Translations under genes and position numbers: made by a program | In this document: positions 1-8,379 of the stretch, one piece after another | Layout of the letters: each line of letters starts with the position of its first letter | How positions within the stretch are numbered: position 1 is the stretch's first letter | The notes under the pieces: model-generated | What the model was told of the DNA's origin: nothing | Database searches by the model: none | What the model saw: only the letters and a program-made list of their open reading frames with translations | NCBI GenBank assembly: GCA_038210275.1 | Contig: JBBQWV010000019.1 | Coordinates: 1-64,000 of the forward strand | DNA length: 64,000 nucleotides | Direction of reading: 5' to 3' | From: PALSA-1296 sp038210275 | GTDB taxonomy: Bacteria; Bacteroidota; Ignavibacteria; Palsa-1295

Positions 1-141
1 AACAAGATCGTCAGCGTAGTTGGTTTAGGTACAAGCGACGATGCTGTGCATGAACCGGAGAATGCGTCGGCTGCAGACCTCGAAGCGGCTCGAATTCTCA
101 ATAGAAGAATCGCTGTCAAAGTTGTCGAGGGATGTAAGTAA
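1..141 (+). CDS. C-terminal end of an OmpA-like protein (partial)
   Basis: The first 47 codons of the window are open in frame 1 and end in TAA at 139-141. They include VVGLGTSD near the beginning, then AARILNRRIAVKV close to the stop. An alanine-rich helix followed by an NRR motif and a short beta strand is the usual end of an OmpA/MotB-type peptidoglycan-binding domain, where the NRR arginine helps bind diaminopimelate. The gene starts outside the window, so the rest of the protein cannot be seen. A strong terminator follows within 25 bases. The family call rests on this tail only. Confidence 0.55.
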   Translation, partial: NKIVSVVGLGTSDDAVHEPENASAADLEAARILNRRIAVKVVEGCK

Positions 142-163
142 TCTAGTTTTTAACAAATGACTG

Positions 164-195
164 AAAGCTCTGCCATCCGGCAGAGCTTTTTTTTT
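164..195 (+). terminator. Rho-independent terminator after the OmpA-like gene
   Basis: A perfect 10-bp stem (165-174 paired with 179-188) with a 4-base loop is followed directly by a run of T to 195. The stem core AGCTCTGCC is the same as in the terminator at 559-589, on the other side of the next small gene. Confidence 0.9.
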
Positions 196-273
196 GTACT
201 ACCACTTGTACTAGCACATATTAACAACCCATTAAAGGGTTCATTTAAAAATACTTCTATAGGAGGAATTACC

Positions 274-531
274 ATGTTCAAAAAAATCAGATTCATTCTC
301 GCAATCGCAGCATTTCTTTCATCGGCGACCATCGTCGTTGCTCAGGAGACTACTACCACAACAAAGACTGAGGAACACCATACTGGAGTCAAAAGGACTT
401 ATAATAAAGCCAAGCATAAAGTAAAGCATGCTTGGAATAAGGCAAAAACAACAACAAAGACTGAATACAATAAAGCAAAGACGCGCATCAAAACCGATGA
501 TGCGAACCGGGATATGCAGGAAAAGAAATAA
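274..531 (+). CDS. Small secreted lysine-rich protein of unknown function
   Basis: This gene encodes 85 residues. I start it at 274 because a clear AGGAGG lies at 261-266, seven bases before the ATG; a longer reading from further upstream would run through the terminator. Residues 1-23 form a signal peptide (KK, a hydrophobic stretch, then a VVAQE cleavage region). The mature part is very basic and threonine-rich, with YNKAKHK, WNKAK and YNKAK units spaced about 17-18 residues apart, suggesting an amphipathic helical or disordered cationic periplasmic protein. It is monocistronic, with a terminator on each side. I do not recognise a family. Its charge would suit binding of nucleic acid, LPS or another anionic envelope polymer, but that is inference. 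Confidence 0.75.
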   Translation: MFKKIRFILAIAAFLSSATIVVAQETTTTTKTEEHHTGVKRTYNKAKHKVKHAWNKAKTTTKTEYNKAKTRIKTDDANRDMQEKK

Positions 532-558
532 ATCCTAATCAGGGATCATTATAATGCT

Positions 559-589
559 AAAGCTCTGCCATTCGGCAGAGCTTTTTTTT
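559..589 (+). terminator. Rho-independent terminator after the small basic protein
   Basis: The stem AAGCTCTGCC (560-569) pairs with 574-583 around an ATTC loop and runs into eight T. It differs from the terminator at 164-195 essentially only in the loop. Confidence 0.9.
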
Positions 590-663
590 GAAAAAGATTA
601 TAAATCATTTAGTAAAAGGATTGGTTAAAAAGAACCTAACTAAGCTCATTTAATTATAACACC

Positions 664-1719
664 ATGCCCTTCGTATCCTCGATCTCGAAGATAGACTTCC
701 CCCACAAACTCGATCAGCATTTCGTCAAAGAATATGTTCGCAATATGTTTGCAAATGATTTTCCTTTGGTCGAAAGATTGATCAATGCATTCGATAATAC
801 GGAAGTTCGGCAACGAAATTTCTGCGAACCACTGAGCTACTACGATGTTCATCACAATTTCCATGAACATAATCTGGAATATATCCGGATCGCATTAGAA
901 TATTCTGTTAAAGCAATCGAAGAGGTTCTTAAATCAGCAAGCCTTCGAAAAGATGAGATAACAGATATTTTATTTGTTTCGACAACAGGGCTTGCCACTC
1001 CAAGTTTGGACGCACTCATTATCAATACGATGCGTCTTGATCCAAATATAAATAGAATTCCGATCTGGGGACTTGGCTGCGCCGGAGGTGTCTCGGCAGT
1101 TGCGAAAGCAAACGTCATTGCAAAAGCAAATCCGAATGCAGTGATCCTTATTGTTTCGGTCGAGCTTTGTTCTTTAACATTTCTAAGGGATGATTTCAGT
1201 AAAAGCAATTTTATTGCCTCAAGTTTATTTTCAGATGGCGTTGCTGCATGCATAATTAAAGGCGATGCTCATAGCTCTGTTCGCAAAATGCATATTCTTG
1301 CGTCGAAGAGTAAATTTTATTATGATACGCTTGATGTCATGGGCTGGGATTTTCTGGATACGGGTTTTAAGGTGATCTTTTCAAAAGATATTCCGACAAT
1401 AATCGACTCGCATATTAAAGAGGATGTACATTCATTCCTATCAGCAAATGATCTAACTTTACGAGATATAAGGAATTTCATTTTTCATCCCGGTGGCAAG
1501 AAGGTCTTAATCGCTTATGAAGAATCACTTGGAATATCGCCTGACAGCATTAAGAATACCCGAGAGACTATGAATGACTATGGAAATATGTCCAGCAGCA
1601 CAGTACTTTATGTATTCGAAAAGTACTTGCGAGAAGGATTTGAAGATGGCTATGGACTTATGCTGGCTGTGGGTCCAGGATTTTCAAGCGAAATGGTTTT
1701 ACTTGAGATGAAAAATTAA
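664..1719 (+). CDS. Type III polyketide synthase (chalcone synthase-like)
   Basis: A 351-residue homodimeric-type condensing enzyme. The Cys-His-Asn triad is visible: Cys139 in WGLGCAGG, His285 in IFHPGG and Asn318 in NDYGNMSS, with the C-terminal GPGFSSE loop typical of the chalcone/stilbene synthase fold. Such enzymes extend a fatty acyl-CoA starter with malonyl-CoA to make alkylpyrones or alkylresorcinols. The next gene overlaps by one base (TAATG) and is an isoprenylcysteine-methyltransferase-like membrane enzyme. The same pairing is known from Bacillus BpsA/BpsB and Streptomyces SrsA/SrsB, so the likely product is an O-methylated alkylpyrone or phenolic lipid in the membrane. The ATG at 664 is the first reasonable start. 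The product chemistry is inference. Confidence 0.92.
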   Translation: MPFVSSISKIDFPHKLDQHFVKEYVRNMFANDFPLVERLINAFDNTEVRQRNFCEPLSYYDVHHNFHEHNLEYIRIALEYSVKAIEEVLKSASLRKDEITDILFVSTTGLATPSLDALIINTMRLDPNINRIPIWGLGCAGGVSAVAKANVIAKANPNAVILIVSVELCSLTFLRDDFSKSNFIASSLFSDGVAACIIKGDAHSSVRKMHILASKSKFYYDTLDVMGWDFLDTGFKVIFSKDIPTIIDSHIKEDVHSFLSANDLTLRDIRNFIFHPGGKKVLIAYEESLGISPDSIKNTRETMNDYGNMSSSTVLYVFEKYLREGFEDGYGLMLAVGPGFSSEMVLLEMKN

Positions 1720-2219
1720 TGGACTTCATACTTTTCATATCTTTTTTCATATATCAAAGGTTATTTGAGCTATGGTTCGCGAGAAGAAATGAGAAGTGGC
1801 TTCGGGCGAACGGAGCCATTGAATATGGGCAGAAACATTATCCCTTCATCGTACTGCTCCATACAGCTTTTATTGCCTCCATGATCATTGAGTATTTCTT
1901 TAGTTCAAGAGGAGGTATTGATCCCTCTTTTGCTGCGTTATGGTTTTTATTAATCGCAGCCAAGATCTGGGTGATTACCTCGCTCGGCCACTATTGGAAT
2001 ACAAAAATTTTTCGTATTCCCGGTGTAACACCGATCCGCAGAGGACCATATAGATTTTTAAGGCATCCCAACTATGTTATTGTCGTCTGCGAATTTATTG
2101 TTGTACCATTAGTATTTCACTTATTCTATACAGCTTTAATTTTTTCCATTCTGAATGCCATCATGCTGACTGTGAGGATCAAAGAAGAAGAGAAAGTTTG
2201 GAACGACGTTAACTTTTAA
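1719..2219 (+). CDS. Isoprenylcysteine carboxyl methyltransferase-like membrane enzyme, polyketide tailoring
   Basis: A 166-residue membrane protein with about four hydrophobic segments. The conserved SAM-binding end of the ICMT/PEMT superfamily is present: GPYRFLRHPNY around residues 109-119, then a hydrophobic hairpin and a C-terminal RIKEEEKVW. Its ATG overlaps the stop of the polyketide synthase, so the two are translationally coupled. In characterised pairs (BpsB, SrsB) this enzyme O-methylates the polyketide product, which is the most likely role here. It ends convergently with the epimerase gene, overlapping it by 11 bases. A second, unlinked member of the superfamily is at 32340-32813. 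Confidence 0.88.
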   Translation: MDFILFISFFIYQRLFELWFARRNEKWLRANGAIEYGQKHYPFIVLLHTAFIASMIIEYFFSSRGGIDPSFAALWFLLIAAKIWVITSLGHYWNTKIFRIPGVTPIRRGPYRFLRHPNYVIVVCEFIVVPLVFHLFYTALIFSILNAIMLTVRIKEEEKVWNDVNF

Positions 2220-3213
2220 TCTGTGCACTCCAACTCGGCGGCAAATTCTTTTCTATCTCAATTCCTTCAAAGGGTTTTGATTGTCGAACGCCTGAACGCT
2301 TCACCCAATCAGCCATGCGTTTAAGACCATCGGCGAGAGAAACTTCTTTTGGTGTTCCGAAAACTTTCTGTACTTTCGCATGGTCGCTCCAGGCATTGAC
2401 AACTTCATTGCGCGCAGGCAAGTAATTCAGTGGCGCGGTGCTTCCAATCGCTTCCATTACTGCTGTGGCAAGCTGATTGACCGTGTAAACGGTATCAGCG
2501 CCAACATTAAAGATTTCATTTTTTGCTTCTTCAAGTGTTGCGCTTTCAGCAATGATAGGTGCAACATCAGAGATATAACTGAAGGCACGCTTCTGCTCGC
2601 CATCACCAAAGAGGGTAAGCGATTCTCCCGCTAAGATCTGATTCATGAATATGCCGATAACGTTGCGATATTTATCACCGGTATTCTGGCGTTCACCATA
2701 AACATTATGCGGACGGAAAATCACGTAATCAAGCCCAAATATTTCATGCGATGCTTTCAACTCAAGCTCGACGGCATATTTTGCAATACCGTAAGAATCT
2801 TCAGGAGATGGAATAAGTTCTTCGCGCATCGGAAGCTGGTTTCTCCCATAGACTGCAATCGAACTGGTAAAGATAAAACGTTTAATGTCATGCTTCACAG
2901 ACTCATTGATCAGATTTACCGAACCGATAACATTATTCGTATAATTAAATCGCTTGATAAAATGTGAAAGTCCTTCGGCAGCATACGCGGCAAGATGGAA
3001 GACGTAATCAAACTTATACTCTGTAAAAATCTGTGAAAGCTTAGCATGATCAGTGCAACTTGCTTCAATGAAAACTGCCTGTGGATTCACATTATCAGCA
3101 AATCCCCCCGATAGATCATCGAGTGCGACAACTCTATGTCCGCTTGCGAGAAGCGAATCGACAACATGCGAACCAATAAATCCTGCAGCTCCCGTAACGA
3201 GTGATGTTGGCAT
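2209..3213 (-). CDS. NAD-dependent nucleotide-sugar epimerase/dehydratase
   Basis: A 334-residue extended short-chain dehydrogenase. It has the Rossmann motif TGAAGFIGSH (residues 7-16), the serine of FTSSIAVYG near 118 and the catalytic pair in SYGIAKYA (Tyr141, Lys145). FRPHNVYGERQ and FGDGEQKRAFSYISDV are typical of UDP-glucose/UDP-GlcNAc 4-epimerase relatives. Its start is four bases downstream of the glycosyltransferase stop, so the two probably work together in a surface polysaccharide or glycoprotein pathway. The exact sugar cannot be read from the sequence. Confidence 0.9.
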   Translation of the reverse strand: MPTSLVTGAAGFIGSHVVDSLLASGHRVVALDDLSGGFADNVNPQAVFIEASCTDHAKLSQIFTEYKFDYVFHLAAYAAEGLSHFIKRFNYTNNVIGSVNLINESVKHDIKRFIFTSSIAVYGRNQLPMREELIPSPEDSYGIAKYAVELELKASHEIFGLDYVIFRPHNVYGERQNTGDKYRNVIGIFMNQILAGESLTLFGDGEQKRAFSYISDVAPIIAESATLEEAKNEIFNVGADTVYTVNQLATAVMEAIGSTAPLNYLPARNEVVNAWSDHAKVQKVFGTPKEVSLADGLKRMADWVKRSGVRQSKPFEGIEIEKNLPPSWSAQIKS

Positions 3214-3217
3214 AATC

Positions 3218-4162
3218 TTAACTTTTAATATAACCGCGTTCTTTCAAACCTTTTTTCCCAGAGTATCCTTTTAGATAATCAATGATTCCGTAGAAAATAG
3301 CTTTCGCTCCGCGAAAGTTTCGGAACCAGATAAGTGTAGAAAAATAATACGCAATATAGATTGGATAAAACAAATGATGGCGAACTTTTAGCCATCCGTG
3401 AAAATGTCTATGTGCAAAAATAAAGGAGTTACGCATTTGCATATACATATAGAATGGCGTTTCGCCTCTTCCAAATGGCGCACTGCGGAAGTTATGATCT
3501 ATCGTGCTGCGTGGTTCATACCAGCATTCGTAGCCCCTTTCCTTTGCGCGCAGACACCAATCAGATTCTTCCCAATAAATAAAATATTCTTCTGCAAGTC
3601 CGCCGATGAGTTTAATAACTTCACCATTCATCAGCATAAGACAACCCGATGCATAGATCACTTTCGAAGCAACATCAAATTGACCTCTGTCTTCTTCGAT
3701 CACACCGGTATGGTGATACCCTGTATGCCATTTTTGAAAAACTCCGGCATACCAAATAATATTTTTCTTGCCTTTTATAGAGGCAGGATAGTAGTATATT
3801 TTACCGCTGACAGCCGCAACATTTTTTTTCGAGAGTAATCTCTCAACAAGAGGCTCAAGAAATGATGGCGTAACGATGGTATCGTTATTCAAAAGCAAGA
3901 TGTGCTCACAACCATTTTTCATTCCATGCTCAATGCCGATATTATTTCCTCCGCTGAAACCGAAATTTTCATCGGAGCGGATATGCGTGACTTCAGGAAA
4001 TTCTGTTCTAAGTTTTTCGCCTGTGCCGTCGATCGAACCATTATCAACAACGATAACTTCTGCGTTCGGATAAGTCATACTTCGAAGTGACGTAAGGCAC
4101 AGCGACGTATCTGGATACGAATTGAGATGCACAAGAACGATTCCGATCTTGGAATACTCCAC
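3218..4162 (-). CDS. Glycosyltransferase family 2
   Basis: A 314-residue GT-A fold glycosyltransferase. VVDNGSIDGT (residues 38-47) is the nucleotide-binding start and LLNNDTIV (about 90-97) contains the DxD-like metal site. YFIYWEESDWCLRAKERGY around 210-228 resembles rhamnosyltransferase-type GT2 enzymes. A hydrophobic C-terminal stretch may attach it to the membrane. Translation starts at GTG, overlapping the TAG stop of the upstream fusion gene by one base. With the following epimerase it forms a small polysaccharide module at the end of a long run of housekeeping genes. Confidence 0.9.
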   Translation of the reverse strand: MEYSKIGIVLVHLNSYPDTSLCLTSLRSMTYPNAEVIVVDNGSIDGTGEKLRTEFPEVTHIRSDENFGFSGGNNIGIEHGMKNGCEHILLLNNDTIVTPSFLEPLVERLLSKKNVAAVSGKIYYYPASIKGKKNIIWYAGVFQKWHTGYHHTGVIEEDRGQFDVASKVIYASGCLMLMNGEVIKLIGGLAEEYFIYWEESDWCLRAKERGYECWYEPRSTIDHNFRSAPFGRGETPFYMYMQMRNSFIFAHRHFHGWLKVRHHLFYPIYIAYYFSTLIWFRNFRGAKAIFYGIIDYLKGYSGKKGLKERGYIKS

Positions 4163-6033
4163 TATTTATCCAGCCTCTCCAATATGTCAACAGCCATTTG
4201 ATATTTTTTGAACGGCGGCATCATATATACTCCATCAATTAATGACTTCGCATCGCGTAGGAATTCGACACAAATATCAATCCCTTCTGCGCTCTGTGCT
4301 TCGGTTGTAGTTCTCTTCGCAATCCGGTCATGGATCCATTGAGGAATGTTCATTCCGGGTACTTCATAATGCAAAAATTCTGCATGGCGTGAACTGCGCA
4401 GCGGCAAAATGCCCAGCATCATTTTCGAATTTTTTCGAAAAGGTTTTAAAAGTTCTACCCAACGTTCTAACACTTGTATTTCAAAAATCGGTTGAGTAAA
4501 AATTACTTCACAACCTTCACTAATCTTCTGCTCCATTCTGCGAATCTCGCGTTCCATGTCATCGGCAACAGGATTTGCTCCACAGGCAATAAGAAAATGC
4601 GTTGCACGGTGCTCGCTTCCGGTGATCGGATTACCCATGAGATCAAGTCCTTGATTCATAGAGTTCAAAGCACGGATCAAGCCAATCGCATCGATGTCAT
4701 AAACACTTGTTGCATAGGGATAATCGCCGATCTGCGCCGGATCGCCTGTGACGGCAAGAATATTCCTCACACCCATAAGTTCAGCGCCAAGCAGTTCAGA
4801 TTGCAACCCAACCATGTTGCGATCACGACAAGCAAGATGCGCGACGACTTCGATACCACATGTATCCTGCACGATCTTTGCAAGCGTGAGTGAACTTACG
4901 CGAAGTCGTGCTCGTGCACCATCGGAAATATTGACGGCATCGATTCCATGTTTTGCAAGGAATGAAGCGCCTTCGGTAACACTCGACATATCAAGTCCGC
5001 GTGGAATATCAAGTTCCACCGTTGCCATGAACTTCTTTCCGATATTCTTTTTGAAATTTGAAAAGTGTTCCTCGCTTTGCGCACCGCTTACTTTCTCTTG
5101 TTTAAATTCTATCAACTCAGGTTTGATCTCAGCAACCTTCATTCCCTTCACGCTTTCGGCGATCATCTTTACGTGTTCGGCAGTTGCACCACCGGATGCC
5201 CCAATAATTCCTACACCTGCCTCCACCAACCGCTTCGCACTTTCGCCGACATATTCAGGAGTTGCATTGTAATATGCTCTTCCATCGACAAGTGTTGGGA
5301 TGCCGATATCAGGCTGGGCACTGAGCGGAAGATCGGGCAATGCAAAAGCCTTAACGATTGAGATCATTCTCTGCGGACCCACCGTACCGTTAGTACCAAT
5401 TACATCGACACCAAGTTCTCGAAGACGTTCGGCGATCTTCCTCGCATAATCGGTTGCAAGAAGTGCTCCATCTTCGGGAAAAGTTTTCTGCGCAATGATT
5501 GGAAGATGCGGAGCAATTTTCTTTGCTGCTTGGATTGCAAGCTCAAGTTCTGCAAGCTCAATAAAACTTTTTAGAATAAGTACATCAGGTCCGCCATCGC
5601 AGAGTGCGCCGATCTGCTCTTCAAAAGATTTTAAGACAGCTTCCGGCTTCGAAGGTCCGAGCGGTGAAAGATATTTTCCAACAGGTCCGACTGATGCAGC
5701 GACAAACAGATCCTTTTCGCCTGCAACTGAACGTGCAAGCCAAACGCCTTTTCGATTGATCTCATATGCTTTATGCCTTAATCCATATCTCTCTAAAGCT
5801 AAAGGGCTGGCATGCTCTGTATTCGTCTGCAAAAGCTCTGCACCGGCATCGGCGAATTCATGATGCGCGTGCTCAACGGCGACGGGTTGAGTCAGATTAT
5901 AATGCTCGATCGGGTGATCATGATATCCACGCTGGGCGAGGACGACTTCCATTGACCCATCAGTGACGAGGGGTTTCTCAGTGAGTGATTTTAGACGTTC
6001 GTGGAATCGTGTCAAAAGATTTGGATCAAGCAA
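4162..6033 (-). CDS. Homocysteine methyltransferase-like / methylenetetrahydrofolate reductase fusion with an atypical first domain
   Basis: A 623-residue two-domain protein like Bacillus YitJ. Residues about 15-300 are an S-methyltransferase barrel (DGSMEVVLAQRG, AGAELLQTNT, VAASVGPVG). Residues about 325-623 are methylenetetrahydrofolate reductase (MetF), which reduces methylene-THF to methyl-THF with FAD; HLACRDRN, LAVTGDP and FTQPIFE are visible. The oddity is in the first domain. Family members bind zinc with one Cys in a G-x-N-C segment and two in GGCCGTT. Here these read GTNGTVGP (about 213-220) and GASGGAT (about 278-284), so all three cysteines are missing at the right spacing of about 65 residues. 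Zinc-dependent homocysteine methylation is therefore doubtful, while the reductase looks intact. The start is a TTG three bases after the tpiA stop. Confidence 0.88.
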   Translation of the reverse strand: MLDPNLLTRFHERLKSLTEKPLVTDGSMEVVLAQRGYHDHPIEHYNLTQPVAVEHAHHEFADAGAELLQTNTEHASPLALERYGLRHKAYEINRKGVWLARSVAGEKDLFVAASVGPVGKYLSPLGPSKPEAVLKSFEEQIGALCDGGPDVLILKSFIELAELELAIQAAKKIAPHLPIIAQKTFPEDGALLATDYARKIAERLRELGVDVIGTNGTVGPQRMISIVKAFALPDLPLSAQPDIGIPTLVDGRAYYNATPEYVGESAKRLVEAGVGIIGASGGATAEHVKMIAESVKGMKVAEIKPELIEFKQEKVSGAQSEEHFSNFKKNIGKKFMATVELDIPRGLDMSSVTEGASFLAKHGIDAVNISDGARARLRVSSLTLAKIVQDTCGIEVVAHLACRDRNMVGLQSELLGAELMGVRNILAVTGDPAQIGDYPYATSVYDIDAIGLIRALNSMNQGLDLMGNPITGSEHRATHFLIACGANPVADDMEREIRRMEQKISEGCEVIFTQPIFEIQVLERWVELLKPFRKNSKMMLGILPLRSSRHAEFLHYEVPGMNIPQWIHDRIAKRTTTEAQSAEGIDICVEFLRDAKSLIDGVYMMPPFKKYQMAVDILERLDK

Positions 6034-6036
6034 AAA

Positions 6037-6807
6037 TTAAAAAGTAGAAGCAGCTTCAACTATTGCAATAAATGCCTTCGCATCGAGAGCTGCTCCGCCG
6101 ATCAATCCCCCATCAATATCAGGTTGTGCTAAAAGTGATGCGGCATTTGCAGCATTCATACTGCCGCCATACTGAATGATAATTTGTGCTGCAAGAGTTT
6201 CATCGTACAGCGTTGCAAGTTCAGCTCGGATATACGAATGGGAATCCTGAGCGATCTCCGGGGTTGCTGTCCTGCCGGTGCCAATCGCCCAAATTGGTTC
6301 ATAAGCAATCGTTATCATTTTCACCTGAGACGCATCCACTCCTCGCAAACCCTCTGTAAGCTGATGAAGAAGAACTTCGTATGTTTGTGCAAGTTCGCGT
6401 TCTTCATGCGATTCACCTATACAGAGAATCGGTTTTAATCCAACATCAAGTGCGGCTTTTATCTTTTTATTAATCAGCTCATTACTTTCATTAAAAATAG
6501 TCCGCCTCTCTGAATGTCCGATGATCACATACGTGCATCCTGTTTCGGCAAGCATTCTTGCAGAGATCTCTCCCGTAAAAGCTCCCTTAGTTTCTGAATT
6601 ACAATTCTGTGCGCCAACGGCGATCTGCACTCCGCGACCGCTTAATTTATCAAGAGCTAAACCAATGGAAGTGAAGGGTGGGCAAATCGCAATTTCCACT
6701 TTTCGGAAAGCATCATCCCAAAGACCAACGATACCACCGAGAATCGCGCTTGTCTCTTCAAGCGTCCCATTCATCTTCCAATTCCCACAAATAAATTTTC
6801 TTCTCAT
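6037..6807 (-). CDS. tpiA: Triosephosphate isomerase
   Basis: 256 residues, the normal length. It interconverts dihydroxyacetone phosphate and glyceraldehyde 3-phosphate in the cytosol. The active site is complete: Lys11 in GNWKMNG, His98 in IIGHSERR and Glu170 in AYEPIWAIGTG, with the phosphate-binding IQYGGSMN and GLIGGAAL near the end. The ATG overlaps the gatB stop by four bases (ATGA). Confidence 0.98.
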   Translation of the reverse strand: MRRKFICGNWKMNGTLEETSAILGGIVGLWDDAFRKVEIAICPPFTSIGLALDKLSGRGVQIAVGAQNCNSETKGAFTGEISARMLAETGCTYVIIGHSERRTIFNESNELINKKIKAALDVGLKPILCIGESHEERELAQTYEVLLHQLTEGLRGVDASQVKMITIAYEPIWAIGTGRTATPEIAQDSHSYIRAELATLYDETLAAQIIIQYGGSMNAANAASLLAQPDIDGGLIGGAALDAKAFIAIVEAASTF

Positions 6808-8273
6808 ACTTTATCTAATTCCTCTTTGACGACTTCGTTTAAAAGAACCGGGTTTGCTTTCCCTCCCATAGCCTTCATCGTCTGACCGACAAAGAAACCA
6901 AAGAGCGTCACTTTTCCTAATTTATATTTTTCGAGATTATCGGGATTTGCAGATAGTATGTTCTTTACTGCGTCACGCAAAGCTCCTTCATCAGAAACTT
7001 GCGACATACCTCGCTCGGTAACTATTTCGTTTGGAGACTTTTTAGAGCCTATTAATTCCGGAAGCAGATCCTTTGCAATTTTATTAGAGATAGTCTTATC
7101 ACCCACAAGCGAAACAAGATCAGCTAAATGTTTTGGCTGTAAACCAAGTTTATCAATACTTACTTTCTTTTCCGAAAGTATCCGCATCACATCGCCCATT
7201 AAATAATTCGATATGCTTTTTACAAGATCATTTGATCTTGTGCCGAGGTTCGAAATTGTCTCTTCAAAAAAATCCGCCATCACTCTATCAACGGTCAATA
7301 CATCCGCATCATATTTCGGTAAGCCAAAATTATTAATAAATCTATCCCTGCGAGCGCGCTGCATCTCCGGCAGTTCATCGCGAACTTCTTCTAAATATTC
7401 TTTTGTGATCGTAACCGGAAGCAGATCAGGCTCAGGAAAATAACGGTAATCATGTGCTTCTTCCTTCGTGCGCATCGGACGGGTTACACCTTTATTCGCA
7501 TCGAAAAGCATAGATTGATGCAAAACTTTCTCACCCGATTCAATGACACCGATCTGTCGTTCTATCTCTGCTTCAATAGCAAGTTTAACGTTACGGAAAG
7601 AATTTAAATTCTTTACTTCGGTTTTTTGTCCAAATTTTTCCGCACCTTTTAATCGGACAGAAACATTTGCATCGCATCTGAGCGATCCCTCTTCCATATT
7701 GCCATCACAAATACCGAGATACGTAACAATAGATTTGATCGCGGTCAAATACGCGTAACCCTCTTCGCTTGAACGTATATCAGGTTCGCTGACGATCTCG
7801 ATAAGCGGTACTCCGGCACGGTTAAGATCAACAAGCGTATCAACTCCAAAGTCATGGATAGACTTGCCTGAATCCTCCTCCATGTGAATGCGCGTAATAC
7901 CGATACGTTTCAGGGCACCATCTGTCAGTTCTGCTTCTACCCACCCGTCATGACAGATCGGAGTTTCATATTGTGAGATCTGAAAGCCTTTTGGAAGATC
8001 AGGATAGAAATAATTCTTTCGAGCAAAGATCGAGCGCTCCCTAATCTGGCAATTTGTTGCTAGCCCCATCCGAGTAATGTAACGAACAAGATTCTCATTC
8101 AGCATTGGAAGTGTACCCGGATGCGCAAGGCAGATCGGGCACGTCAGCGAATTTGGCGGCGCGCCAAACTCCGTCGAGCACGTGCAGAATGCCTTCGACT
8201 TCGTGAGCATCTGCGCATGGACTTCCAACCCTATAACGGGTTCATATTTAGCGAGTAAAGTTGGATCAATCAT
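6804..8273 (-). CDS. gatB: Asp-tRNA(Asn)/Glu-tRNA(Gln) amidotransferase subunit B
   Basis: About 489 residues. GatB is the kinase/tRNA-binding subunit of GatCAB, which converts misacylated Glu-tRNA(Gln) or Asp-tRNA(Asn) to the amidated forms. EPVIGLEVHAQ opens the cradle domain, FCTCSTEFGAPPN-x-x-TCPIC supplies the four zinc cysteines, and KGFQISQYETPI and EEDSGKSIHD are highly conserved. The C-terminal YqeY-like tail ends in MKAMGGKANP. I prefer the ATG at 8273 (MIDPTLL) over the TTG six codons earlier. gatA and gatC are not in the window. Confidence 0.97.
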   Translation of the reverse strand: MIDPTLLAKYEPVIGLEVHAQMLTKSKAFCTCSTEFGAPPNSLTCPICLAHPGTLPMLNENLVRYITRMGLATNCQIRERSIFARKNYFYPDLPKGFQISQYETPICHDGWVEAELTDGALKRIGITRIHMEEDSGKSIHDFGVDTLVDLNRAGVPLIEIVSEPDIRSSEEGYAYLTAIKSIVTYLGICDGNMEEGSLRCDANVSVRLKGAEKFGQKTEVKNLNSFRNVKLAIEAEIERQIGVIESGEKVLHQSMLFDANKGVTRPMRTKEEAHDYRYFPEPDLLPVTITKEYLEEVRDELPEMQRARRDRFINNFGLPKYDADVLTVDRVMADFFEETISNLGTRSNDLVKSISNYLMGDVMRILSEKKVSIDKLGLQPKHLADLVSLVGDKTISNKIAKDLLPELIGSKKSPNEIVTERGMSQVSDEGALRDAVKNILSANPDNLEKYKLGKVTLFGFFVGQTMKAMGGKANPVLLNEVVKEELDKV

Positions 8274-8379
8274 ATTGTAAGAGAAGAACAACAGTTGTCA
8301 TACAACGTCCGTTTCGGGAATTGCAACTCTCTTTGCAACCTCTGTTAAAAATAATACGGGGGAGATGAATAATGGGCAG

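Noticed and set aside
157..273. N-terminal extension of the small secreted protein
   Set aside because: It would translate through the first terminator; the AGGAGG and signal peptide fit the ATG at 274.
852..1253. Minus-strand 133-residue frame
   Set aside because: It is antisense to the polyketide synthase, which has a complete catalytic triad.
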